Positions 37,401-48,149 are shown, numbered from the stretch's first letter. The stretch is 64,000 nucleotides of DNA from Gymnothorax reevesii (GCA_029721435.1 CM056588.1:40069430-40133429), one strand, 5' to 3'. Numbers and translations: made by a program. The notes: generated by a model from the letters alone, not told the origin.

Positions 37401-38750
37401 TGAAACTCTGATTGTCGAGGAGAACCCACAGCCCGAACCCCAAGATTACAGCCCCAAAGATCTGTGAGGGGAAAGAGAGAAATGAGTTAAGCCAATGAGA
37501 CACAGGGCAGCCTGCTGATCCAATAAAGCGGTTCGCCGACGACACGACAAAGGAAATTTCGCAGCAGCTTTAGGGCAGAAAGGACTGGTTTTGAAGTGAG
37601 CAGCGCAGTATTTGATCTTCATTACATGACCCAATAGGACATAATTCACCGCGTCCAGCGACTTGAAAGGGTTTTTTTTTTTTTGCCTCGTTTCTCTCAA
37701 ACTTTTTGTTGTTAAGGCAGACATAACCGGCCATTTTCAGCAAACTCTACACAAGAGATGCTGGATATGTGTCCACATAATAGGTTTGTTTTGTTCCAAA
37801 AGGTCATTTTTGATGAAAATGAAGTTAAAACTTGTGGATTTGACAAACAAAGAACTTGAACATGAACTTGTCACAGCAGCACTGAATGGATGGCTTCCTG
37901 CCTTGAAGCCGCACATGCAACCTCTCTGTAAACACTCATTTATAAGATCAGCAGTTAAAAAAAGACCGTCTCAGCAGAAGGCCCCAGTGAACTGAAGCTA
38001 GCAGAGCACCGTATTGCCCATGTAAAAACAGGGTTATCTTGTGTGACCATGAACGGGAAACCGTATCAGTCAGCAAAGATTGGCACCAGATCATAATGCA
38101 GCTCTGTTAGGAGGAAAGTGTTCCGTTTGTGAGCAAAGTTAACGTTTTGTGCAGGACAGCTGTGCAGACAGCACCTATTCACACCTGTGTACAGAGAGAG
38201 CGCGGGCCTCAGGCAGTTCACAGGGTTACTGGATACTCACATCAGAGCATTTGCACAGGATTCAAATATAACAGCTCAGCCACAGGCAAATGATAAACTC
38301 AAAACAACCCTTAACCCCCCCCCCCCCACACCCCACCCTGTCTACCACACCTGTCTGAATCAAACTTCTTTTTTCACTCTAACACCTGGACATGTTTGCA
38401 AAGTTCACTGAGCTTAGTCCTTGTAAATGTTCTCTTATAATGTTACTGTGGTCTCTGATAATGGTGTTTATGACAGCAAAACGAAACTCACCATTGTTTT
38501 TGTGATGTATACCATAAACTGTACCAGCCTTAAAATCAACTAACAAGGATGCTTGCATAAATAACTGATAACTGACAGCCTCGAGTAGTTTTGGAAAGGA
38601 TTTGATTCGAGCAAGCTGTATAGTGTGCTGCGTTGTAGGTAACATGGATATGTTTAATGCGATGTGATTATGAGACCAGAGACTTACGAAGAACAGGAGG
38701 TTGAACAGGAACAGGAAGTACTTGGTGGCGGTGATGCAGCCTTTCGCCAT
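18677..38750 (-). CDS. cd82: CD82 (KAI1) tetraspanin, eight coding exons
   Basis: Tetraspanins are four-pass membrane proteins that organise integrins, receptors and other tetraspanins at the plasma membrane and in endosomes; CD82 is known as a suppressor of cell motility. Coding exons are 38750-38688, 37461-37389, 31994-31870, 26884-26810, 25699-25601, 20128-19955, 18953-18870 and 18754-18677, all with AG/GT borders and consistent phases. They give 256 residues (human CD82 is 267). Helices lie at about 11-36, 56-78, 84-107 and 217-243. The large loop holds CCG (148-150), PCSC (C173, C175), C191 and C205, the six-cysteine CD82 pattern. N17, Q99 and E231 are the helix polar residues typical of CD82. 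Sequons are at N132, N156, N165 and N177. Juxtamembrane cysteines C5, C74, C83, C240 and C242 could be palmitoylated. The tail carries a YxxPhi sorting motif (YTKV). Teleosts may have two paralogues; I cannot say whether this is a or b. Confidence 0.95.
18755..18869 (-). other. CD82 intron 7 (115 bp)
   Basis: This is a short GT-AG intron with no embedded repeat. Together with the 1 kb intron 6 (18954-19954, no repeat recognised) it makes the 3' end the compact part of the gene. Confidence 0.85.
18870..18953 (-). CDS. cd82: CD82 exon: last loop cysteine and helix 4
   Basis: This 84-base exon encodes [15 protein letters not shown] and most of helix 4, ending in Glu231, the conserved acidic residue inside the helix. 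The acceptor CAG is at 18956-18954 and the donor GTACTG at 18869-18864. The next intron is only 115 bases. Confidence 0.93.
19955..20128 (-). CDS. cd82: CD82 exon: CCG/PCSC part of large loop
   Basis: This 174-base exon (58 residues) carries IGCCGW, sequons N156, N165 and N177, the FPCSC pair, GLC and NSWPVF. These are the disulfide-forming cysteines and the variable region that differs most among tetraspanins. The acceptor CAG is at 20131-20129. The donor is GTACTG at 19954-19949, a weaker-than-usual site shared by the next exon. Confidence 0.93.
20384..21103. mobile_element. hAT-type non-autonomous element, 720 bp
   Basis: It starts TAGGGGTGTCAAC and ends GTTGACACCCCTA; CTACACGTGTAAACGG at the left and CCGTTTACACATGTAG at the right extend the inverted repeat. 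The flanks CTGCACAT (20376-20383) and CTGAACAT (21104-21111) agree in 7 of 8 bases, as expected for a hAT 8-bp duplication. It carries a (AT)26 run and no transposase frame. Confidence 0.75.
20645..20696. repeat. (AT)26 microsatellite
   Basis: A perfect alternating AT run of 52 bases inside the hAT-type element; it probably expanded after insertion. Confidence 0.95.
21940..22190 (+). repeat. AG-rich low-complexity tract
   Basis: Purine-rich, with GGGAGG, GAGAGA and GAAGAG units and no clear period. Open frames across it are artefacts. Confidence 0.75.
22695..23035 (+). repeat. 67-bp tandem repeat, about five units
   Basis: GTAAGTATCCACA starts at 22764, 22831, 22898 and 22965 (the last as GTTAGTATCC), exactly 67 bases apart. 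A truncated unit follows at 23013. Units share CGACTAATGTCCGTGATT. Confidence 0.85.
23050..23385 (+). repeat. 145-bp tandem repeat, about 2.3 units
   Basis: TGAAGTCGTTTTGGAGTT occurs at 23061, 23206 and 23351, exactly 145 bases apart, with well-conserved intervening sequence. Confidence 0.9.
25018..25237. repeat. 53-bp degenerate minisatellite abutting exon 5
   Basis: The TCTGACNATC motif recurs at 25023, 25077, 25131 and 25184, about 53 bases apart, each unit with GTGACATCANNGTCACA. A further unit (25561-25590) lies beyond the inserted element and runs to within a few bases of the exon 5 splice donor. Confidence 0.75.
25238..25560. mobile_element. Palindromic MITE-like element with telomere-like centre
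   Basis: ACTTTTCGTCC and TTTTTGTCCCC motifs on the left are mirrored by GGACGAAAAGT and GGGGACAAAG on the right. The centre holds GTTAGGGTTAGGTTCAGGGTT (25397). It interrupts the 53-bp minisatellite, so it is an insertion; exact ends are unclear. Confidence 0.5.
25601..25699 (-). CDS. cd82: CD82 exon: start of large extracellular loop
   Basis: This 99-base exon encodes 33 residues of large-loop helices A and B, with sequon N132 in GKNTTS and the CD82-typical AWDYVQ before the CCG motif. The acceptor CAG is at 25702-25700 and the donor GTGAGC at 25600-25595, phase 0. A degenerate minisatellite unit reaches almost to the donor. Confidence 0.93.
25880..26261. repeat. Degenerate minisatellite in intron 4
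   Basis: Units of the type ACTGAAACAG..CTTTATCTGAAGCAGTGTCAC recur about 40-65 bases apart. The array continues after the MITE at 26634-26710. Confidence 0.75.
26262..26633. mobile_element. Tc1/mariner-type MITE, about 372 bp
   Basis: The left end TAGACTACAGGCCAAAAGTT and the complement of the right end (TACACCACAGGCCAAAAGTT) form a terminal inverted repeat that continues through GGGG(A/C)CACCCTCAGATTT. The ends fall on TA, the Tc1/mariner target. There is no transposase frame. It splits the intron 4 minisatellite. Confidence 0.75.
26810..26884 (-). CDS. cd82: CD82 exon: helix 3
   Basis: This 75-base exon encodes helix 3 (residues 88-112), including [11 protein letters not shown] with the conserved Gln99, and ends at FQRDL at the start of the large loop. 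The acceptor CAG is at 26887-26885 and the donor GTGAGA at 26809-26804, phase 0. A minisatellite hit by a MITE lies about 100 bases away in the intron that follows the exon (lower coordinates). Confidence 0.93.
27615..28088. mobile_element. hAT-type MITE, 474 bp
   Basis: The left end TAGTGGCGGGCGGTGGACAG and the complement of the right end (CAGTGGCTGGCGGTGGACAG) match at 18 of 20 positions. The flanks CTACTGAT (27607-27614) and CTACTGAC (28089-28096) form an 8-bp duplication with one mismatch, as for hAT elements. No transposase frame. Confidence 0.75.
29520..29810 (+). mobile_element. Single-unit relative of the 170-bp array, with hairpin
   Basis: It shares with the 54.6 kb array the order GCCATGGAAAC, AAGGCACATCTAC, AAATTTGGTGA and CAGTTTCAGAGTTATGACCCGGA. 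It then has GACGCCAACGCCAACG and a C-run/G-run hairpin at 29771-29802 (TATGTCCCCCCC / GGAGGAGACATA). One monomer and a decayed second copy are visible. Confidence 0.5.
31870..31994 (-). CDS. cd82: CD82 exon: helix 2
   Basis: This 125-base exon completes the split Gln codon, then encodes the end of the small loop and helix 2 with the tetraspanin hallmark [11 protein letters not shown] and the short inner loop HEIRCLLGL (residues 46-87). The acceptor CAG is at 31997-31995 and the donor GTGAGT at 31869-31864, phase 0. Confidence 0.94.
32495..32700 (+). repeat. Imperfect GT-rich repeat
   Basis: GTGTGT blocks mixed with GAGTGTGTGC and GTGCAAG units. Open frames through it are artefacts. Confidence 0.8.
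33384..33568. repeat. MITE-like fish repeat (CAGTGGCTCCCAACCC ends)
   Basis: It begins CAGTGGCTCCCAACCCTAGT and ends GGACCAGGGTTGGGAACC, an imperfect inverted repeat familiar from hAT-like fish MITEs. No clean target duplication. Confidence 0.6.
34388..34436 (+). repeat. GT microsatellite
   Basis: ATATATGTGTGTCTGTGTGT followed by further GT repeats. Confidence 0.85.
34600..34870 (-). promoter_or_regulatory. CpG-rich patch inside CD82 intron 2, candidate alternative promoter
   Basis: About 20 CpG dinucleotides fall in 270 bases, far above the surrounding intron. On the minus strand there is a CRE-like TACGTCACC, a GGGGAGGGGAGGGGAGGGG run (Sp-type) and a possible splice donor, AAT|GTGAGC. Promoter function is inference. 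Confidence 0.35.
36024..36701. repeat. Possible degraded solo LTR
   Basis: The stretch starts TGTCACATCC and ends CTCTCGTAACA, the TG..CA form of an LTR. Its pyrimidine-rich, CpG-containing make-up differs from the flanking intron. No target duplication and no second LTR are visible. Confidence 0.25.
37389..37461 (-). CDS. cd82: CD82 exon: end of helix 1 and small loop
   Basis: This 73-base exon is read from 37461 down and gives [18 protein letters not shown] and then SFIAVL plus the first base of a Gln codon. It matches the CD82 helix 1/small-loop segment closely. The acceptor CAG is at 37464-37462 and the donor GTAAGT at 37388-37383, phase 1. Confidence 0.94.
37462..38687 (-). other. CD82 intron 1 of the coding region (1.2 kb)
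   Basis: A dispersed repeat copy at about 37530-37950 (paralogous to 11150-11835) and a run of C at about 38315-38330 are the only landmarks. Confidence 0.75.
37530..37950 (+). repeat. Dispersed repeat, copy 2
   Basis: It carries the same ordered blocks as 11150-11835: TTCGCCGACGACACGACAA, GGCAGAAAGGACTGGTTTTGAAG, TCCAGCGACTTG, TTGTTCCAAAA and CCTTGAAGCCGCACATGCA. Confidence 0.5.
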
Positions 38751-38760
38751 GGCACCGGTG
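38688..38760 (-). CDS. cd82: CD82 exon with start codon
   Basis: The ATG is at 38750-38748, followed by 21 codons ([20 protein letters not shown] and a final F). The donor is GTAAGT at 38687-38682, phase 0. Directly upstream is a pyrimidine-rich stretch ending in CAG (38763-38761), so only ten bases of 5' UTR are in this exon and a non-coding exon must be further upstream, as in the mammalian gene. The start is supported by the family's short cytoplasmic N-terminus with a membrane-proximal cysteine and KYFLFLFN entering helix 1. Confidence 0.94.
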
Positions 38761-40900
38761 CTGAAGGAGAGAAAACCAATCATTGTGAGGATCTGGGATA
38801 AACAACCAATCAGGTGTGAGGATTTGTGACAGAGAACCCATCAGGCGAGAGAATGCGGACTGGAGAAGGCATCAGGAACACTGAACTCCGCAAGAAAGAT
38901 AAAAGGCTGCCAGTTACCCATTTCATCTCCGTTGTTCTCAAACGGTTTTATCCCCTCAGGCCAGTCAGACACCCCTCAACTGAAACCATGATTTACAACT
39001 GGAAGACATTACAAAGGGGGGGGAGGGATTCGAGAGCTTTGTGTTTCAGCAGGCCCAACCTGCCGTGTGTCACATGACAGATCAGGTGTATGTAACATGG
39101 CCCTAACACAGAGCTGTGTGTGGCGTTTCACACACAATCACCAGATACTTTGTCTCTAACTTCCACAAGGTCTTAACTGTGTGACCAAACAGGAGCACAA
39201 CACACTCAAGCAGAAAACTACACAGCAAGCTGTGGGGCAGCCGGAACCAGTCATGAGATAATTCAGATGAAGATAATTAACAATATACAAAATTATCAAT
39301 GGGAGACTAATTACAAAGACTTGGTCCATATTTTTTCCCCTACAACCAGTGAGTGAGAGGTAAACCAAGTTTCTCCTCTCGAAACCCCAAGACCCGCTTG
39401 GCGTTTGCTTGTTAAAGACAGACATCATATCGCAAGTGTGGTCACAGCTGCCCCACCGATGGAATTCTAACCCAGCCCATTCGCACCCACCCCTCCATCA
39501 CAGGCACGTACTACTGCTCTCAGCAATGCATCACATCCACAAACCTGTGCCTTTATAATGGTTAATCTCATGAGCCTTTACCAAGAAAAAACCGCAAGTC
39601 ATTCAATCAAAGCTTAAAAATACTCATGTCAGAAGAGGCTTTTCATGAAATATTACGACAAGAAACAATTAACCAATTTGAATGCTATGATGAGAAATAA
39701 TATAAATTCGGGAACAGCGAGGACCACATGAAAAATGGAAATGGTTTTTTTTTTTTCAAAGAAATTGTGAATTGAATAAAAACTGGGAATACACAGAATT
39801 TGCAGAGATCATTTACTGCCAAAGACCTTTAACAAACTGTCCCTTTATCCCATGTTTGTGTGCAAGTCTGTGTATGTGGTGTGCGTGCAAATGTGTGTTC
39901 TTCCGTGTGCGTGCACTTGTGCCACGGTAAGCGTGCCTGTGAGTGTCCACTCACTTCCTGGTTCGTCCGCAGTCCCGTCACACTCCGACAGACTGCGGTC
40001 CCCGAGAAAGGCTCCTTTGTGTGACGTGTGTTCGATGTGAACAACAGAGGAAAACACTCATTACCCTGTTTAATAAACCATCCCCACACTTAGAAAGACT
40101 AAAGGAGGCTCCATCTCAAGCCGGCCAATTTGACCTGCATCCACAGCATAGTGAGAGAGACGTGCAGACATTGATGCACACACACATGCATGCACATACT
40201 TGCGCGCAAGCGCACACACAACACGCACGCACGCACACTCACCCACCCACCCACCCACCCCATCATGTACTGCTGACAGAAGATAAGTGTGCGAATAGAG
40301 GCTTGTAAACAGTAGTTGACCGTAGATACCAAGGCCCCAGTAGGTCACATGCTTTCCTGTGAACTGGTTTGGAGTGACACAGTCCACTCCCCCAGTTTAT
40401 TTGCATCTCTATGAACTCTGTGAGCTGCAGAGGCAGACAGTGTGTAACCTTGGCTCAAGCACTTCAGTGTCGCCTGATACCACAGTGAGCAGCACTGCTG
40501 CTGTGCACACTGCAAAAACGAAATCTTTCCATTTCAATCTTCTGCTCAGAATTAAAACATTATTTCTAACACCTTTTTTCTTGGTAAAAAAACACTGCAA
40601 CTGACTGATGCAAGAATTTTTTTAATACTAATTTCTAGATTTGTTCATTGGGTAAGACAAAGGATTTTACTCATAGGACAAATCTACAAATGAGTCAAAA
40701 ATTCTCACATCAGTGCCAAAATTATTTCCTTCCTTATAAAAAATGGTGATAGAAATAACTGTTTTAAGTCTGAACAGAAGATTGAAAAGCTTGGTGAGAT
40801 TTTGCCTTTGCAGTGCAGCAGTTTTGATTATTCAGCCAGACAGCAACGCGCAGAATTAAAACACAAATAAATAAACCAGCATGGCACACACATTCTTTAC
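38761..40900. other. Sequence upstream of the first CD82 coding exon
   Basis: It is probably part of the 5' intron. A CA/CACG/CCCA tract lies at 40170-40262. No exon is recognised. Confidence 0.5.
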
Positions 40901-41655
40901 ATACACCGATAAGCCAAAGCATTATGGTCACCTGCCCAATATACTGCTGCACCCCTGCATGCTACCAAAACAACACCGACCCTCTCCAGCATGCACTGTA
41001 CAGGACCTCTGAGGGTGAGCTGTGGTATCTGGAAACAAGACTTCAGTAGTAGATCCTTTAAGAGCCCCCACGGATCAGACCTATAGTTCCAGCACATACT
41101 GGCTCAGATGCTCAATTAGATTGAGATCGGGGAATTCAGAGACTCAGGTCACACCACGAAATCTTCATCATATTCCACGAACAATTCCCAAACAATTTGC
41201 AGGGTGCCTTGTCATGCTCAGAAAGGTCAATGCCCTCAGGGACAGCGTAACCATGAAAGTCTGGTCCGTAACAATGTTCACGTAAATGGGACGTGTCAAA
41301 TTGATGTCTACGTGAAAGCCTGGACCCAGCGTTTTCCAGCAGAACATTTTCCAAAGCATCACATTCCCTCCACCAGCTTGTCTTCTTCCCACAGCGCATC
41401 TCAGTGAGAGCATCTCTTTCCCACATGAACGGTGCACATGTACGCCGCCATCCACATGATGAGAAGGAATATGGGACTCAACAAACCAGGCAACCCACTT
41501 TCATTTCTCCAAGGTCCAGCTTGTTTGCTCATTCAACGGTGGACAAAGGTGAGAGCGGGCGGACACAAGAACACTCATACCCGCATGCTAAATTTGTGCA
41601 CATAGAAGAAGGGTCCTCCACCCTCTCTCCACAGGAATCAACTGCAGCTGGCTAG
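40901..41655 (+). repeat. Ancient teleost dispersed repeat (ACCGATAAGCCA..ATTATGGTCACCTG)
   Basis: ACACCGATAAGCCAAAGCAT and ATGGTCACCTGCCCAATAT match a repeat head common in teleost genomes. The body contains fragments of overlapping frames on both strands but no intact one. I do not know its formal class. Confidence 0.5.
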
Positions 41656-44600
41656 AGGCCCAAATCACCTACATGTGTCGATACGGGAATTAGCGTGTTG
41701 AGTTGCATGTGCGACTGGACCATTACTCAAAGTCCATTTCCATACTGAACCTGAGGGGTCGATCTCTGCAGCTCTGCGGTTTGTTCGCAAAGCCAGCTAA
41801 ATTTCCTAAAATTACCCATGTTCCAGAGGCCAAAATACAAGATCACTTGAGCAGGAAAGTGCAGGAAGCAAAATTGGAGAAGAAAAAATAAAACTGTAAA
41901 ATTCCACAGGCAGCACTTTGTTGGAAGCAGACCGCCTCCATTTCCTTTCCAAACAAATTTCTCTCTCTGTGCAGCGGTCAGCATTTCACCCCAGGAAAAG
42001 TGGGGATTTCCACAGTAAGGCACAGGCTTCACCCAGTAATCCCGCCTCTCATGAACTCCCTTTCTAGCGGGCAGTGATAATATTTCCCTCTAATAACCCC
42101 ATGCAACATTCAATCCAAACTACAGAAGGTGGTTTTTAAATTGCTTAAGATGAGAAATAGAGTAATGCATTCTGGGAAATGTAGTTTCAGAAAATGAACT
42201 ATATAGTGGACAGACAGGCTGTACAATAATATTAAACTTTAAAATTGACAAACAACTTGTCCCCTCTCAGAGCCTGAAGCACAAACCCACCCACCCCTCA
42301 GCCACACCCCATCTTTCCATTTGACCCCACCCAAAACCCCTCACACACAGCCCAAATTACCAAACGACAGTAGTGGTTCTGAGCTTCGCTTTCCTAGCTC
42401 AATAAAAAGCAAACCTCAGCAGCACCAGCCTGCCCTTCCCAGCACACCAGCCCGCCCTCCCCAGCACACCAGCCCAGCAGCAGGGTAAAGGTGTCTGTCA
42501 GAGAGAAAGTGACCTAATGAAACACCTGAAGAGGAAACTCAACTGTGCCGCTACCAGGATATATAATCCAGGGAAGTGTTCGAAATGCCTCACTTACCGA
42601 ACGAGGAAACATACAACGAATCAAGGCTGTTTGTCGCAACACGGATAAATTAAGAGCGCCATAGGCAACTATAGTTGCACAATGGTGTGAGGGATGAAAA
42701 CCAGATCCTGTTGAAAACCTATCATGTGGCAACTTGTTTAAAAGAGCTCGTCCACAATAGGTTTTCTACAGCTCAGGATCAAAAATTTTTAATTCCGTGA
42801 AAATGTATTCAGCGCTCAAAGGGTTAAGTGAAAAGATGTTCTGGGCTGGCTGAAATAACCTGCATCCATACTGGCAGATATGGAGGGATGCCCCAGTCTA
42901 CAGTTATACAAGCTGTGGACCATACACTGTGGTGCAAATTCAAATATATGCCGTGCGACCCAGGATTTCAGGACCAGTGATGGGTAAAATTTACCAGATC
43001 AAACAAAACTCAGAGCACAGTGACACCATGGAAAATGACATCAACAATTAACAGCGCTGCCAGGATATTTCCATCCATGATAGAGCAGCCTGGGCTTTCA
43101 GGGTCAAAACAAAAACAAGTGGATTGTAAGTAGGCCAAGTGTTATCGCCCCAACCCTAACCCCAATCTAAACAAGGCATAACAATACTAAGCACTGGTTG
43201 CCATGCCGCCCCCCCCCCGCCACAGCTACATACTCCCCAACAGTTGATCTTTGGCCTCCACATTGTTGGTTAATTAATAAAAACCAAGAACGTTTTCCCG
43301 CTGAAGAAACAGACTCAGATGTTGTCGCAAAAGCAGGAAAAAAGTTTATTACACAGCCGGCCGTGGGAAGCTTGATGCAGAGTTCAAAATTCATTCATTT
43401 TGTAAGAAACTATATGCATTTTAAAGTACAGACATTTGCATACGATTCCTTTAATGTTATCAGAAGTTGTTACTGATTGGTTCCAGGGTTTACACAGTGA
43501 TAAAAGGGATACTCTTCAATTGGGCCTCTCCTGAACCTCTAAACTTAATTGGTTCAATAGACTCCCAACTCTCGAAAGTGAGCTCCATATGTGAGCATAC
43601 AAAACCTCCAACCAAAAGGTGGTAGAGTGTTTTGTCCTGTCGGAACTGAAGACAAACGGATATCCCAGCAGCAATTGGCAACTTGGCAATATGCCCTGTC
43701 GGACCAGAGGGCTCCTCTTCATCTCCTAATACACATTCATCACCCATTGATCAAACCGTCTGGCTCACCTCATACTGCTAACACCCAAAAATCCTGCTTC
43801 CCAACAACATACATCTGACCTGGTGTGACCTTAACCTTTGACCCAATGACCTCCAAAACCTGATCAGTTCAGCTACGCTCTGCGGGGAGTCCTGATGTCT
43901 GATTTGGTAAAATCCCCCATCTCCTTCAGCAGACATAGCATGGGCAAGATATTTGAACTGTACGGTGTGACCACCACACACACGAAAGAACAACCGCAAT
44001 TTTAACAGCATGACCAGGGTTTTCTCCAGGAGTTTTTGAAACTGTGACGGAGGGCATCCAAGTCGGGTCAAAACTCTACATTTTCAGGTGTGGTCAGTTT
44101 TCATTAATCAGCACGTAGGCAATGTAATAATTGAAGTCTATGTGCACGGAGGTTTATCAGTTTCACGTGTCTGACGGTGGATTTCACATATAATACGAAA
44201 ACAGATTATGACTCCGGACTCCAGAATTGGAATTAGAAAATCATGAGGATACAATTAGGTAGAGCAGGATGTGCTCACAGCAAACACAGACGTTAACATC
44301 GCAGATCATCGTTTTGCAAAGTGAACAAAATATTTTTTCTCTAATCGTTGCACACATTGAAGAAAGCAGCACGTATTAATGCAGATGGCTAATTTTCATT
44401 CATTGGAAAATGTGATCATCAAGCAAAATGACGGACAACAGGTCAAGAATTATGAGGGCTCATTTAACCTAAACAGAACTGGTGACACTTGATTGTCCTT
44501 AGGATGTTTGGAGTTTATGTAAAGTGATATGACATAGGCGTGACGGCTTTTATTTTGCCGACAATCAACGACATGTAGCAGAAACCCCGAGTGTGCCAAC

Positions 44601-44890
44601 CGCCCACTGTGTGTGGGACAGGCATAACTACCACCTTCACCCCCTGTACAGTAATACTTTGAACCAAAGCCAACAGGTTCAACTGCAAAGCAGAAATAAC
44701 GAAACAATGACTCAAGCACATAGTCCACACATTAAACACAGATAATTCCAAGAATCTGAAGGGTTGAACTCCTACCACGAAGGACAATGCCGCTGAACTA
44801 CAGCACTTAGGAAAGAAAAAGATAAACAACAGAAATAAGTTGTTTTTTGTGGAGCAAAAAAAAAAAAAAAAAGTCATCCAAAGTGGGTGC
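41656..44890. other. Unannotated upstream sequence
   Basis: No exon or recognised repeat. A candidate minus-strand donor (TTCG|GTAAGTGAGG) lies at about 42596 but has no supporting context. Confidence 0.4.
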
Positions 44891-44904
44891 ATTTCTCCTG
44901 TAAC

Positions 44905-45250
44905 TTTTGACCCAGGCGAACCTAATATAATGGATGCACAATACCTGTAGGTATAAACATGCTCAAAGTATAAAGCTTATGTACAAAGCTAAATTAAATC
45001 TTGTCTGCACAAAATGAAACTCATTTTGGGTCGTGAGCAAGACCCAGGTGAACCTAACATGTTGGATATACAACTAGACATCAGTATAAACACATGCCAA
45101 GAGTACGAAGCCATTGTGCCGAGTGGTTGCCGAGATCTCGTCTGCACAAGACAGCGTGACGCCAACGCCGACACACACCAGAAACCAGGGTAAACCATAT
45201 AGGTCAGCCCTTTGGCCGACATCAACAAGGACACTGCAGAAGATCGACTG
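44905..45250 (+). repeat. 132-bp duplicated unit with GACGCCAACGCCGAC tract
   Basis: GACCCAGGCGAACCTAA at 44909 and GACCCAGGTGAACCTAA at 45041 start two diverged 132-bp units, each ending in TCTTGTCTGCAC-like sequence. A GACGCCAACGCCGAC tract and a weak hairpin (GGTCAGCCC..GGCCGAC) follow. It may belong to the minisatellite-bearing repeat group. Confidence 0.4.
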
Positions 45251-48130
45251 TTACTGATTACAACTTGAGCAGATATTTAGGTCAACACGTGTACCAGAGA
45301 GCTGCCATATGACGAATGTGAATTTTTAAATCTGCGAATCAATTTTTCAAAGAGAGCTGTGTTCCGGCCATCTGTTGGAAATAAAGAGAGAGACTTCTTC
45401 AGACTCTGGCCGAAGGGCTCCCGTACTCTCATAACATTTAACTCAAAGACCATCTCGCAGTCCCAAGACAGTTTGGCGCAAAGTTGTGCCAAAACCCCCA
45501 TTCAGATACACATTGAATTTCCAAAGAAATAGGTCAGGGATCGTCAAATCACGGTTATCAGAGTTCAAAAACGGCTAATTTACCACTTGTAATCAAATAT
45601 GAAGATAGATGGTCAAATGGCCAATCAAACACACAAATATCAATAAAATATCTGAAAGAAATTAAAATCAGACGGGTGTCGAGTTGGTGAGGTATGTTTA
45701 GCCTAAACCCAGGGTTTTCATTGTCACAAAGGTGGCTTTTGTGGTAATTTGCCGTGGTAACTTAGGGCATCTGCAATGGCAACTTGTGGTATCGCCGATT
45801 TCAAGTTTAGGGTCTGTAGACGCTGCTCACAGCGAGAAAGCCTGCCTCATGCTGAACTTGCCATACAGCACATCCCTCAGGTCTAGATTTAGAGTCGAGA
45901 GCTAGACTAGGCGATGTCTGTGTTATACCATTTGTGATCTGAAATATGAGTCAAATATGATGCTGAAATACTTCAACTCGCAACAAGCCACTGAGTCATC
46001 AAGAAACTCCAGGGGCCTGGAGAATTATCAAACAAACATTTGTGAGAAAAGGGAAAAAAATCATCAGGAATTTTCAGTGGCATCATGAAAGGTTTTTTGT
46101 TTTCCCGACACAATGCACAGAAAACGTTGCTCGTCACACCTCTGGGATTATAAAAACACTGAAAGTTGACACCGGAAGTCCTGTAAATAAGGCTGTCTTA
46201 TCTTGTCGTTTTTGGGAAGCCCCACAATTTTCTTCCAAATTTCCCAAGAATGCCATGAATGATACTGCAGTTCTGAAATGACTCAGGGCTATTAACAAAA
46301 TGTCTGTTTACATTAGAGAAGGGGAAACTACTTCAGCAAAAGGCTGCTTGTGTGAGAAGTTTATAATAAGAACCACATGTCCGTAAAACATGTTTATAAA
46401 AGACCCAGGAGGAAAAAAAAATGAGAAAAAGAGTTAGCATTGGTACGTTTCTGGTCTACAAGCTCTATGCTAACAAGCATCTATGAGAACAGAAGGCCAA
46501 AAACAAACAACGGAAAAAAAAAAAAAGTTACCTCAATAGACCTTTTTTCTGTCATTTTTTGCAAAGTTTAACTGGAGAAGCCTTAAAACATTCCGGAAAA
46601 TGGAGGACACACACGCTTCTCATTGCTGGCTGCTAGACTCACCAATGAGGTGCGAGCAGTAAAATCATTACAGTCCTAGTGTCCACAAAGGTTCCACAAA
46701 GGACTGCTATTCTGCCACAGTACCAATAATGAACACAACTTGACCAGTGTTGGGACAAACAGATTTTATTTGAAAATTTTATTTAATGATTTATTATTAC
46801 CCGCCCTCACATATCAGCTAGTACGATTTTCAGCTTGTAGGTCTAAGTGTGTACTTGTGTGTGTGTGTGTGTGTGTTTGCGCGCGTGTGATCTTAGCAAA
46901 ATGAGGTCCAGGAGATGCGTATTGTAGCGGTGGAGCATTTCAGAAGCAGTCTTGAGCACCTACCCAGGTATTTATGCATCTGCCTGTCTACCGACAGACT
47001 TTGTCAGTGCAATAGTGTCACAACAACGCAAGATGCAGTTACACAACTTCACGGGTAAGTAGATCAGATCATAATGAAGGCCATGTGCAAAGGTGAGCGT
47101 GGTCCAGGAGAGAATGCAGGAAGTATAGGGGCGTAGGTGGTCTCCACTTTTATTGAAGAATTATTTAAGCAGGGGCCCTAACTGCGACCTGTGTCTCCTT
47201 ATCAGCAGGACCCTGCACCACTAAACATGAACACACACATCATGTTCAAGAGGGAAGTTAGAATAATAATAAGAGCACTCAGAGAGTGCATGTCCGCCAA
47301 GATACTCAGAGCTTTATTATCATAGTAGATTTCAAGATGTACGGCAGTTATGTTAGTCTTCAAATCCTGCCCCGGTGAAGAATCCATTCAAAAATTCATG
47401 AAATCAGATCACTCCCACAATGAAATCACCTCTAGGACTGGCCAAGAGAGGCCTCTTGAAAAAAATTCATTAAAATCTTTCCATTGCTTGTTCCATGTTG
47501 CTAACAAACAAACAATCATACCCACAAACCAAAAGTAAAACATTACCCTCTGTAGGTAATTACCTTTGGAGCTAATAAACAAGATTAAGCAAGTAATGTT
47601 CGTGCCTTTTTGACCCTTGAGAATCTTCAGTAGAATTTTAGTCCTACTACAAACATGTGCCTCAAGAGAGACAGGTGATCTGTCCATGGTATATCCCTGG
47701 AATTAACTCAGAACAGAGTCTATTTCAGTCCACTTTTTCAAGGGTTGATTTAACTCTGAATATTTTGCGGTGCGGAGCCCCTCAACCATGACCAGGAATA
47801 ATCATGTGAAATTACAGATGAGTCGATGGATGGAGAGCTGAAGGAAACCAGGGGCAGTGGAGACAAGAGGGAGGGGCGTCTGTACAGGCATGACGCACAC
47901 ACTTTCAAAAAAAATTAATGCCCCCCCATGTGCTTAGCCCATTTGGAGAGTATCCCAAACATGCGTAAATTCCAACACAGATTATCCTGGCAGCTGCCCC
48001 CCCGCCCTTTATTGACTGTTAAATATCTTTACAGTAATTCAGACCAATAAAGTCCTACTTGTGCCCTCATTTACAGTAGTTGGCATAAACTGTATATTCA
48101 ACCGTGCCATTACTTCTGGAGGGAAGAGTT
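45251..48130. other. Unannotated upstream sequence
   Basis: A short GT repeat lies at 46855-46880. I see no exon or recognised repeat elsewhere. Confidence 0.4.
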
Positions 48131-48149
48131 ATTCAGCCAAAGTCTCTAT

